Shown: positions 22,489 to 33,500 of the stretch, one piece after another
How the letters are laid out: every line of letters begins with the position of its first letter
Numbering within the stretch: position 1 is the first letter of the stretch
DNA from: Pachypanchax playfairii
Taxonomy: Eukaryota; Chordata; Actinopteri; Cyprinodontiformes; Aplocheilidae
DNA: 64,000 bases
Direction of reading: 5' to 3'
NCBI GenBank assembly: GCA_006937955.1
Contig: SSNP01000008.1
Location: 4,758,796-4,822,795, forward strand
The notes under the pieces: model-generated
What the model saw: only the letters and a program-made list of their open reading frames with translations
Database searches by the model: none
What the model was told of the DNA's origin: nothing
Program-made: the position numbers and the translations under genes

Positions 22489-24977
22489 ATGTCAGGAGCT
22501 AACAGACAAGGAAACGCGGTTAGTGAGTTTCCCAACCAAGAGAACGAACTATCAAGGCCAAGAGGCCCACTGAAACACCGAGGAGTTGACAATCAAGAAA
22601 ACCTTCCACCCAAACAAGTCTCGAACCGAACTGTCCTGGGAGCCCTGCAGAACAACCAGCGGGGTAAAGCCCAGAACCAGCGAGGCGCAAAGCAGGTAAC
22701 AAAAGCAGCACTGTGCGCTTAGCAGAAGCTAACAACTACTCTTTGAAGAAACTTGGAACTGCAAGTTAGCCGTAAACTCATTTAGATTAAATGACTTAAC
22801 TTACAGTTTTAGCCAACTTTTAAGATGGTACCTTTTTAAATGTAGTTTGGTTTGTCGATGTTTTCCCGGTTGTCCGCCATTTTAATGTCTCCAAACGGAG
22901 CGCTTGATTTTTTTCTGTTAATGTGCTACATTCATGAACATCAGAAGACACTTCTCCTTTCATTTACTGCAAAGAAACTGTTTATTTCCAATCTGTGTAA
23001 ATGTAAGTACATCACTGCAAAGCATTTTAAGATAAAATCTGTTGGAGTGTAATAAACTTTGATTTTACTGATTTTTACTAGATTTTGCTTCCAACAAGTC
23101 CAATTTTCTTGTGATCTTTGAAGAAAATTGTGGGTGTTTGTGTGCATTTTAACTCAATCAGCTTTTGCTTGCATTGACTTTCTGCATGTGCACAAGAACT
23201 TCATAGGATTTAATGCTTTTTTTTTTCCCTGCTTACAGGAGACATCACAGCCTTTGGCTTGCAAAAATGAAGATTTTAGCAAAAGCTGCTTTGATAGGGT
23301 ACCTACCAAGCAACCAGCGTTCCAGATCCATGTGGACGAGCCTGATGGCGCCTGCGCCAACAAACAAGTGGCTGAAACGATTAAAGCAAAGCCCAAGGTG
23401 GAAGAACCTTTAGTGGTCAGCAATGCCGTGACACGACTTCGACAGCCTCTGGCCACTATTGATATTCCATCAGCAATGGATGTCAGTTTTGGTGGGTTAT
23501 ACTTTCTCCCCCTTCAAATACCATCACAGTTTCAAATATTTATCACAAAGCTGATGGCACATTGATCATTACAGTTCTGACCTCGTATGAAATGAACCTT
23601 TTCTTGCCCAGATTCTCCCATGGACATGTCTGTGATGGATGGGGAGGAAAAACCTGTCAGTGTAAACGAGGCTCCCGAATATGCAGCAGAGATCCACATG
23701 TACCTCAGAGAACTGGAGGTGAGAAACAGTTTTTAATGGATCACCAAGTAAGTACATTAGATGCATACTGAGTGTATGTATTTCTTTTTGTAGATGAAAT
23801 TCAGACCTAAAGCAGGCTACATGAAGAAGCAGCCTGACATCACAAACAGCATGAGGGCCATCCTGGTGGACTGGCTAGTTGAGGTTGGAGAGGAGTATAA
23901 GCTCCAGAATGAGACTCTGTATCTGGCTGTCAACTACATCGATCGCTTCCTGTCTTCCATGTCTGTCCTGAGAGGCAAACTTCAACTGGTGGGAACTGCT
24001 GCCATGCTGCTGGCTTCGTATGTACCTGCTATAATCTCACTGATGGTCTGAAAGTCTCCCATGATTTCCAGTTTTTAAATGATTCGTGTTCAACTGCAGA
24101 AAATTTGAAGAGATCTACCCTCCAGAGGTGACAGAATTTGTGTACATCACAGATGACACCTACACAAAGAAGCAAGTGTTAAAAATGGAGCATTTGGTAT
24201 TAAAAGTGCTGTCGTTTGATTTGGCTGCTCCAACAATAAACCAGTTTCTCTGTCAGTACATCAACCATCATTCTGTTGGTAAACAAGTGGAAAACCTGGC
24301 AATGGTGAGTCGGAGCTATTGACAACGTGCACATCATCTACACATGTCTGGTTATGTTTGACACGTCTTTTTAATATTTTATAAAGCCACTTTCTGTGTT
24401 TGCGAACACTGTTTTTGTTTTTGTCCTTCAGTACCTTGGGGAACTCAGTCTAGTTGATTCAGATCCATTCTTGAAGTACCTGCCGTCGCAGATGGCGGCT
24501 GCTGCCTACATCCTGGCCAACAACACAGTGACTGGAGAATCTTGGGTAAAAACAATGGCTGTCCAGCAAAGATTTGGCATCTTTTCAGTCTTTTGTGGTG
24601 AAAACTTGTTGTGTAGATGACTGGTTAACATTTTTCAGTGCTAATTGTGTGTTTACATTTTTATTTGGCTACTTTTTTGCAGCTAATCAAGCTTGTTGCT
24701 GCTTTGTTTTCCAGCCCAAGTCTTTGGAGGAGATGACTGGTTACACCCTGGAGGATCTGATGCTGTGCATTGAGGACCTTCACCGAACATATGTCAGTGC
24801 TGCGCAGCACGCTCAGCAGTCCGTCCGGGAGAAGTACAAGGGCTCAAAGTAGGTTAAATATACTCTTGTACTAAGTTAGAGTCTGACTTGAATGTATTTT
24901 TATTTTATTTTTTTTTCTTCCTCAGGTTCCTTGAAGTTTCCTGTATCGATGCACCAGCTAAACTGCAGCTCAAATGA
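22489..24977 (+). CDS. ccna2: Cyclin A2
   Basis: Eight coding exons (22489-22695, 23239-23491, 23612-23718, 23794-24017, 24100-24304, 24432-24545, 24715-24848, 24926-24977) give 431 residues, against 432 in human. The N-terminal region carries a destruction-box candidate RTVLGALQN near residue 55 and a basic stretch for APC/C recognition. The N-terminal cyclin box holds the MRAILVDWLVEV hydrophobic patch and LQNETLYLAVNYIDRFL. KFEEIYPPEV and the second cyclin fold follow. Cyclin A2 activates CDK2 in S phase and CDK1 in G2. The start codon sits in AAACATGTC and is the first in-frame ATG after the leader. A CRE/CCAAT/CDE-CHR promoter lies upstream and an AATAAA at 25470. No defect is seen. The full conservation of the cyclin core and the length favour ccna2 over ccna1. 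Confidence 0.96.
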
Positions 24978-25469
24978 TTCCTGTGTATCCAATGTCTGTT
25001 TGTTTGGGGGAGTTTTCTCCTGTGTCGCAATTTAAAACATGTCCTGCTCTTTTTGGAGTAGTGCTAGATATATTAGGAGTTTTTTATATAATTTTTTTTT
25101 TTAATATTCTAATACAACAGTTTCCTAATCAGGCAGTTTTAATGGGTTGGTTTTTAATCAGACATGAAAGAGGTCTTACACCACTCCATATATGCTGCTG
25201 TGATCTACAGTGTCAAGCTTCATGACCTGAGAACACACCAGATCAGATTGTGGCATGTTTTCCCTCCAACTGCTGCTGGGCTGAATTGCCTATGCAGTTT
25301 GTTGCTTGTTTACACCTTTTTTTTTTTTTTTTGTGTAGAGGTGTAACTATTTTGCCACATGGGATCTGGTTAAGTCTTTATCAATGAGTCATCTGTCTCA
25401 CTACACTGGTGCCTTGGAACTTGACAGTTTTTAGAGGCATCTTCTGCATTGTAAAATATGGCTCTTGTA

Positions 25470-25475
25470 AATAAA
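25470..25475 (+). other. Polyadenylation signal of ccna2
   Basis: A canonical AATAAA 493 nt after the ccna2 stop codon, followed by TTTCATGTAAGG and a GT-rich stretch. It sets the 3'UTR at roughly 500 nt. Confidence 0.65.
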
Positions 25476-25479
25476 ATCC

Positions 25480-26119
25480 ATTTCATGTAAGGACTTGACT
25501 GCTGTGCTTTTATCTCACTGGACTCAAGAGGGCAGCAGAGGACATGGTTTAGTCTCAGATCTCGAACAGTTCCAGGTTTAGTCTTTTGAAATGGGAGACA
25601 GGTTTGAGATTAACATTTTTATATATTTGTCTGAATTCTAAACAAGGCAAATACTTAAAGTATCTAAGGTTAAAAATAGTGAGTATTTGGTCTTTTTTTA
25701 CATCTGTGTAATTCTTGTGTGGGTTTTTTTTTTTTTTTTGTTAAGTCTAAATTTTGGCAGCTGGAATTTAGTGATTTAAAGCAAATTCATGTCTAGAATG
25801 GAAAGTCATCGTAAATGACTTTTTCCCTCCTCCATTAATCAGTCACTTTTCTCTGAAAGTGAGGTGAAGGCAGCCATTGGCGTGGAAGGTGCCTCACTCT
25901 CCTCTGATAAACGGGGGGCTGGCTTTGTGTGAGACTTCTGACGAAGGGGGAGCTGAAGCCCAGATGCAGAGGGGATTTTTATCTTGCAAGCATGCACCGC
26001 TCAGCTGCCATGCACTCGCCCTCAACAGGTCTGCTTTATCACTGAGTACAGACCTCTGGGTGGGGGAAAGGACTTCTTTGTCTTTTTTTAAACATCTCAA
26101 CCAGTTGGATACTAGAAAA
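25480..26119 (+). other. ccna2-smim43 gap and probable smim43 promoter/leader
   Basis: From about 25850 the sequence becomes less AT-rich, with an inverted CCAAT (ATTGG near 25875). It probably forms the promoter and 5' leader of smim43. In human, EXOSC9 lies between CCNA2 and SMIM43. There is no room for it here, and I see no trace of its exons. Confidence 0.4.
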
Positions 26120-26173
26120 ATGGTTCATACAGCACAGGAGGAAGAACCTTTGAGACGATCCAAGTGTGGTTAA
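26120..26173 (+). other. Upstream ORF in the smim43 leader
   Basis: An ATG at 26120 opens a 17-codon reading frame (MVHTAQEEEPLRRSKCG) that ends at 26173, 46 nt before the smim43 start. Its acceptor for initiation is AAAAATGG, with G at +4. It may lower translation of the main frame if it is included in the mRNA. Confidence 0.35.
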
Positions 26174-26219
26174 AGAACCTTTTCTGAAGGTGGACAGGGC
26201 AGGTTGCTGCCTCAAACCA

Positions 26220-26453
26220 ATGCCTGCCCCTAAAAAATTTTTGGTGAAATCCACCTCGCTGCCCCTGCCACTGGGCTGGGGTTGGAATGTGAGCCTATAT
26301 TTGGGGATGCTCTTTGGACTCCTGTTGCTCATGATGCTGCTTCTCTGGATGCTCTTTAAACAGCTCAGGAACTCTGTTGGAAAATCAGCGCTGCAGCCTG
26401 CTCGTTCTTTCAGACAGCCTCGCTCTGATCAGCGGTTGCAGCGTGTGTTGTAA
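26220..26453 (+). CDS. smim43: Small integral membrane protein 43 (NEMEP-like micropeptide)
   Basis: A single 77-codon frame. Residues 20-55 (WGWNVSLYLGMLFG... ending MLFKQLRNSV) match the core of mammalian SMIM43/TMEM155 (a tryptophan, then N, a long leucine-rich membrane helix, then IKQLKNSV). There is one membrane helix at about residues 24-46 and a basic arginine-rich tail of about 30 residues. The ATG at 26220 is the only canonical in-frame start; the fish N-terminus is longer than the mammalian one. Position supports the call, because SMIM43 lies between CCNA2 and ANXA5 in human as here. The mouse homologue has been described as a NODAL-induced micropeptide that aids glucose transporters in mesendoderm. 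Whether that role holds in fish is unknown. AATAAA follows at 26581. Confidence 0.82.
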   Translation: MPAPKKFLVKSTSLPLPLGWGWNVSLYLGMLFGLLLLMMLLLWMLFKQLRNSVGKSALQPARSFRQPRSDQRLQRVL

Positions 26454-26580
26454 AAAAACAAAACGGGGACAAATCTAAAATGCTACCAGGACTGACTTTT
26501 TGGAGTACTTGAAGGTGCCTTTGGACATTTGTGTTGGATACAACTGGATTTTGTCCCAAATGCTTATGTTGCCTCATAAT

Positions 26581-26586
26581 AATAAA
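26581..26586 (+). other. Polyadenylation signal of smim43
   Basis: AATAAA about 130 nt after the smim43 stop codon, followed by TGTCTGTTCTTATTT, which suits a short 3'UTR. Confidence 0.5.
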
Positions 26587-26589
26587 TGT

Positions 26590-29500
26590 CTGTTCTTATT
26601 TATAGAAATCTTTGTCTTTTCTTTTAACAATTTTAAGTATTTTCTAAATCTTCTGAAGTGTGAAGTAGGAAGTATTATTTATTAGTAATTCAAAACAATT
26701 AATCTTTGTACAGCAGCTACTTTTTATTTCAGCTACGAATTTACACAGCCAAACTCAAACATCCTAAACATCTGAGTGAAAATACACCAGGATTAAATCT
26801 GCATCCTGATTCATGGTGATTAAAGTGGTGCATTCGATTCGTCAGGGCAATTTGCACTCCTCTCATCTTATTGGTAAAATGCCAGGATGATACTGAGGAT
26901 ATCTGCCAGCGAAACAAATAAAAGGAGCCGTCACTAGCTTTCTCAACTCCCAGGTCCACGTTGGAGGACAGAGTGAATGAGACCCTTGTGGGAAACATAA
27001 TATCCAGATTCACAGACTTAATGCTGTTTGATCTTTGTCCAATATGTTCAAGTGGCTGCTGCACTGTGCACAGGTGGGCCAATTGTTGTAGCTAAAAACG
27101 TACAAGTTTAAAGTGGTTTGATAGATTTAGCTCCAGTTATTTCAGTCATTACTTGGCGATGGGAGTAGTTTATTTTAATGTCAGACACAAATCAATAGAC
27201 TCCTAACCCGAGGGACAGTATACGCACCGTCTTGACAGTTTAACTCCTCCCAGAACAACATCATTATAAATAGAGTTCATTGATGTGACATCTCAGAACT
27301 GGTAACATTTTTCAGATCCTGATATGTTTATAATAACTTTACTCAGACTCGTGGGGTCAGTTCATTTGAGGGGTTTTACCTAACTGATTAATATAAAGAT
27401 TGCCGTCTGTGTTATAATGAAAGAAAAGAGGAACATTCTTGTTAAAAGCCAACCAAACTATCTTTCTAAACTTCCGATGCTCACTTACACAGACGTGTCA
27501 TCTTGGTAAGAAAACAGAAATAAATCTCCCCACACATCTAACAGTTCTTGTCAATATTTTCCTCTCAAAGATTTGTAATAGTCTGTCTGTAAACACTTCA
27601 TATCTCAGCTATTTTCACAGCAGGGACTCTTCAGGGATTTCCCGTCAACAGGTGTACTTTCAGGTTATTACAAAAATAACTACTGCCTGCTTATCTGTTC
27701 CCTTCAGCAGACCTGCAGATTTAAGATGTATGATATCATGCATGGGTCCCTTGGCTGCATGTTTTCAACCTGTTTTCTGCCACATAACTTATTCTCTAAC
27801 ACAAGCACATAAAGGATGGAAGTCAGAAGTAAAATGCAGACGTTAAGCTCATGTGGGACTTCACATCCAAACTGGTGACCAACTTAACCTTGTGGTAAAC
27901 GTAAGAAGAATGGCGGCAGTTTTTGGTTTATCAATCCTGAGCAATCTCTAAATTAAGATGGAACAAAGAAAGCTGTTATGAAACAAATGAATGCAACAAC
28001 CAGGCTGAAGCTAACTGTTAGCTGTTACCTTATAACAAGGTATGATAAAATCCTACCATGTGAGTGAATCCAGCTGAGCATTAGAACTCACAGTGATAAA
28101 CACACAACAGGTTATTCTCACTGTCCTTTACATTAGAAATGGAGACAGTTACCCTTTAAGTTATGGGCAGGTATTTGTTAAAATGGATTCTGGCCTCAGA
28201 ACACTGAAGATGATAAACTAGGGCGGTAGGTGGCAGCTGGGAAACCTTCTGATAGATGACAGCTCTTATTGTCTGTCAGTCAGCACCGGACAAATGGAGC
28301 TGTTTGCACACAGCTGCTGAACAGAGCACTTCTCATGAAACTCTCATCCATGCTGTTTTAATACCGACATCAGGAAAACGAAACCAGCAATCATCAGTTT
28401 TCAACACCTCATGTTTGGAATATTCCCAATTGAAAGGCTGTTTCTTTCCATGCTGCGGTCAAAAACTCTATTTGTGTCAGATAAAACACCAACTTCCTTT
28501 TTGGGCATCCGATAAGTACACATGTGTTTTCCATTATTTTGTTAATAATTAGTTATTATCACCAGCAATCATTTCAATAAGCTACTTAATATATTACTGC
28601 AATATGCTGGTCTTTTATAACTCAGGTCTTGTATTTCAAACATTTCTGGTGTTAAATAAATTAAAAGAAGGAAGCAAAACATCATCAAAATCACTAATAT
28701 AAACTGGAACTTAGCTTAGCTTAGCAACATCTCTTTACTCTAATTTTTTTAGTTCTACGTCTGAAAAATCAACTGGAATCTTCGCCTAAAGTTAAAACTC
28801 CATTTGAGAAAATCTAAGTTTTCTTAAGAATCAAATCTGAAAATCCAAAATGGCTGCCCTGGATAGGTAAAACACGCTGATAGCTGCAGTAATAATCTAT
28901 TAGTTTAAGTTATAGCTAATGAAATTAGTTGCACATTTTGAACTTTACTTCTTCTATTGATGTTGCAACAAGGTTTAAATGTATAAATGTGTATATATAC
29001 ATTGTTAACTGCTTTTAATTCATCTAATCAGTGAACACAGCTGTTAAAAAGCACCACTGTTAGTTTTACTTGGAACTGAGGCGAATGGATTTCCAGTAAT
29101 ATCTCTCAGTTTGGAGTGGACACAACTTTCTCCAGAGCAACGGTAGCATCTGCTTTTGAGTACCTAGACTTTCTAATATAACAATATGTATTTATATTTG
29201 CTAAATCAGGCATTAAAAAAATCCAAGTCAAGTTCATCCTCTTTATTCAGTAAAATGACATGAAAGTTACTTTTTTAAATGATATGCAGAACATGGTCGT
29301 CTACATATCATGTATGTTATAGTAAAAAAAAAAAAAAATGTGAATAAATTACAGATAATATTTTTGCCTGAAGCCTAATTAACATGTTCATCTCATAGCT
29401 AATCAGTTTCTTAACTATCCAGAGTGCATTTTCACATCCAGTCATCTTTCCACAGGTGTGACTCTGGAGATTAGAAGCTTCTGAATCACATAAAAAACCT

Positions 29501-30380
29501 CCATATAACCTGTTTGTTATTAGCTGTTAGTACTCTTTGTTTATTGTGAATAAAGAAAATTGTCTTTATGTGAGTCTGGGAGGCCGTGAAATGAAACGGG
29601 GAGCTACTGTTACCGGATCATCTCCCAGATGGTGTTCACACTCTCATCGTCTCACAAAGCGCTCATTTTAATTAAGGTTTGCGGGGAGAAGACGGCAGTA
29701 AAGATATGTGAGCTGTACCTTGTCACTTCGCTCTGAGAATCTCTCTGCTCCCATCAACCGTCTCCTGTTAGCTGCACACATTTACCTGGAATTCACCCGG
29801 CTCAGAGCACATCAATAATAATAATTATGTTGAGGGTAAAATAAGAAAAGGCACCAAAGTAAAATGACAGAAAAACAACTTCTTTTGGAGCTTTAATTTG
29901 TCACATTGGGGTAATTATAGCTTATGATATTGATCACAAGATACTTGATTTCATAAAGTAATTTAGGCTCATGGATGTTCCTTAAATGAGGAAGTATTTT
30001 TAACTTGTTACGTTTTACCTGGATGGATCCATCTTCATCAACATCTTTCATTATTTTAAAGGATACATCGCTGAATAGAAGCTTTGTGGGTTTTTCTGAT
30101 TTTTAAATCAAAGTTACTGTTTGTTAATTATTTAATTCACTTTTCTGAGTCAACGGAAAAAAGCCCCCCGCCCCCATGAGTGTTAGAATATATAATGAAG
30201 GCTGGACCACCATTTCTTTTAGACAGCTGAATAGATGAGGTCATGATCTCCTGTTTCAGTGGGTGAAAAGCAACACTGCCTGTGCAGGAGTTCAGCTTTC
30301 TCTGTTGAGGAGGAGCTTTAATGAACAGAAAATAAAAAGCTCACACTGATCACCTGTGAGGAAAGGAAGACTCTCATCTG
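26590..30380. other. smim43-anxa5 gap, no gene seen
   Basis: AT-rich DNA with short scattered ORFs (the longest is 135 codons at 27439-27846 and lacks any domain or codon pattern). No exon chain, RNA gene or clear repeat family is recognised. The region near 29560-29800 is somewhat less AT-rich (CpGs and AGCGCTCATTTTAATTA) and might be regulatory. Confidence 0.5.
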
Positions 30381-30384
30381 TTGG

Positions 30385-30524
30385 TAAGAACAGAAACAGG
30401 TTTAGTAATTCTTGATGGGGGATAAAAAAGTCATTAGAAGTGTTAATGGGTCAGAATGTTTTTTAATCCGTTTCATTTTCTTGCAGTTTGAACATTTTTT
30501 CCATCGTTTCATCATTAAATAATG
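30385..30524 (+). other. anxa5 leader intron and start-codon exon
   Basis: A donor (TTG|GTAAGA at about 30384) and an acceptor (TTGCAG, ending 30486) define a 100-nt leader intron. The next exon, 30487-30524, is 38 nt and ends with ATG followed at once by GTAAGT, so the start codon is the last triplet of its exon. This assignment is by splice-site reading. Confidence 0.55.
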
Positions 30525-33500
30525 GTAAGTGTTTTATTTAACTGTCTCATTTTGTAAAGTCCTAAAACTTTTTGTTGTTTTGTGTGTTTTTATTGCACAT
30601 AGCTGAAATGAACAACATAAAGTTTTAGTCACATAGCCAGACTAACCTTTATGTTTCAGTAATGAAGTGTATTTTGACTCTTGAAAGGTCAGTCAGTCCC
30701 TATTCACGCCACAGCGCCACTCGCTCTGCTCTCTTCACAAACACAGAATCTGATTTGACAGCAAACTTAAACTATTTCCCCATTAAAAGTATATTCAGCT
30801 CCTTCATATTTAGTTTGAATTATCATAAAAACTTTACTGAGTTTTAGATGATCTTCAGCACAGGGAGAAGACTTTCTATGAAGACACATTCATTAGTAAA
30901 ACATCAGGATGTCATGAGCAGTACTCTCATTACTACAAAACACACGAGCAGCTCCATCTGATATACTTCATTTGGTGTTCTCCCTGTCAGCTTGGTGGAA
31001 AACGTCAGACTGTCTGATGAGGATGAGTGTCAAGAACTTAGCGTCGGTTGATTGTGATGGTTTAATTTGCACCATATTATTTTCATGTGCATGGAAACAT
31101 TGACTAGAGCCATGTTGTTTCCAAACTGGGTCACAAAACAAGGCAGTGTGGATGTAATTGAAACATCTTTAATGATGATGATGAAGCTGCTTTTTGTACT
31201 GATATTGACTTCTGATTCATATTCTGAAAAATAAATGTTTTCAACATATTATTAAAATACTGTTAGATTACATCTCAGCAGTCACATGCTTTGTAAAAGA
31301 GATGTTAACCTATTCATAAAACTGTGATGCATTATGTTTCTCTTTACTTGTGTTTACCTTCCTGTTCTGTGGTTTATTTCCTGTTTCACTCTCCTCCTTC
31401 ATTACATTTGGTTTTGTTGCACCTGCTCTCTTTTTGCTGATCACACCTGTTGCACCTGTTTCATTGTCATTAATTCAGTCAGTAAAAACCTGCTTTCCTT
31501 TGCTCACTGCAGATTATTGTTGTTGTCATTTCCTCTGTTTCTGAATCATGTCCTTTCTTACCTTTTGGATTTTCTGTTTTCATAGGGGTTTTGTGTTTTG
31601 CTTTTGGGTCCACCTCCATTGCACCTCATGTCTTCTTGCCCAATATTTAAAAAAAAAGAAAAACAAAACAAAACAAACAAACAAACAAAAAAAACTAGAA
31701 TTTGTCTTGCGCTTAGGTACATATTTTAATTCATATTAAATAAACTGGACATTTTTCGCAGTGGCGCATCCTCATTAGTCTTTGTTTAAATATTTAAAAT
31801 AATATTTTTACTGTGGTGGTGGTTTTTCAAGGAATAAGTCTGTGAGAATGACAATGATCAGTCTGCTCCATTCTGTAATCTATATCATGATAACATTTTT
31901 TAAACAAATAAAAACAAACCTAAACAATATTTTTTCGATCTGTGCATCAGGCCGCAGCTGGTGCCAAGGTTTCATTGTTTTTAAAACAATATTTGTCATT
32001 TACAGAGCACATAAACCCAAAATCATAGGGTCAAACATCATCTGAACATTATTTAAAACACCTTGGATATTTGATGGTAAGATTCCACAACAAAGCTGTA
32101 AGGAGATTTTTTGAAACAATTTCCAAAATGAGAAAACTTTTATAACCATTTCATAAAATATTTCTGCAGAGGTTATTGGCAGAAGGAGAGATGGCTTGAA
32201 ACCTCTTTATGCATGAAGCATTAGTTTTAATGAATCTGTTGTAAAACATGAGTGTGTCTTGCTGCCAGGTTTTTGTTTAAAGGCTGAGAATTCAATTGCA
32301 AAAAGAAAAATTAAACAAGCATGTAACTGCAAAATACATGTATAATTGTTCTGGTGTTAAGTGGTTAGTCATTATAAAATATCATTTATAAAATTAGAGA
32401 TGGCTTTCAAAACTTCTTCAGACATTATACAAACATCCATATCTTCAAACTACTTCCTGTTCATTACAATAACATTTTGAGGAATAAATGTGTTTGTTGT
32501 CTGCTTTAATTATTATAATGATGAATATTAATGTTCTGTGTTTCTGTCCTGCAGGAGCACAGAGGCAGCGTTAAACCTTTTGTCCATTTCAATGCTAAAA
32601 AAGATGCTGAACTAGTCCATAAAGCCATGAAAGGAATTGGTGAGTTCTTTAAAGATGAGTGCACGTGCATGCTTACACTTTGAACGGAAACTCTGTCATC
32701 AAGAGATCCAACCACAACATTTTTGATTTGGTGCACTGAGACTAATATCTTTATATTAATTGCTTATTATGAAATTTCTGGTGCAGGTACTGATGAAGAT
32801 GCAATTCTGATGCTTCTGACGGCCCGTTGCAACGATCAGCGTCAACAGATTAAGGCAGCGTATAAAAAAACCTATGGAAAGGTGTGTTAAGGGGAATGAA
32901 AGCTTATGACATCTGGTTTTCACTAACAAATTAAAATGACTCGAACTAATGTTTGATAAATGCAACAAGAATAATTTAGAATTCTAAAAAAGAATCCAGT
33001 TAAAGGGATTTTTTCAGTGCGGTCACCCCTGCACATTGAGTTTCTATTACAAAGTATCAACAAGCAAAATTTGACATTTTGTTCCAACATTCAGGGAAAT
33101 GTTCACCATAGAAGCAGCAGAACAGACAGTTCAATTTTCTGCAGCTTCCACGGACCAAAATACTGGACAGTTATTTATAAAAGACATCAACATTTTATGT
33201 TCTATCACACTGTCAAGATGTTTTATGACCACTGGTGGAGGTCACTGCAAGGTATTCTGGCACAGGTAATTACTGCCTGCAGTATAAACAGATATAGCAG
33301 CCTGAGATTTAACAACAGATTTGAGAGAATCAGAGAAAACCCCTTTGAAAATCCATGAATATTACAGTATTTAATCAAGATGAGCTGCTGAAAAATCCAT
33401 TTTCTTTTATCTCTATTTCTGTGCAGTTTTATTACACATATAAATAGACCAATCACTTTAAACTGGTCAGTTACATACATATCTGAATTTGTTAGTTCTT

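Noticed and set aside
27439..27846. 135-codon ORF between smim43 and anxa5
   Set aside because: No domain, no neighbouring exons, and no codon or composition contrast.
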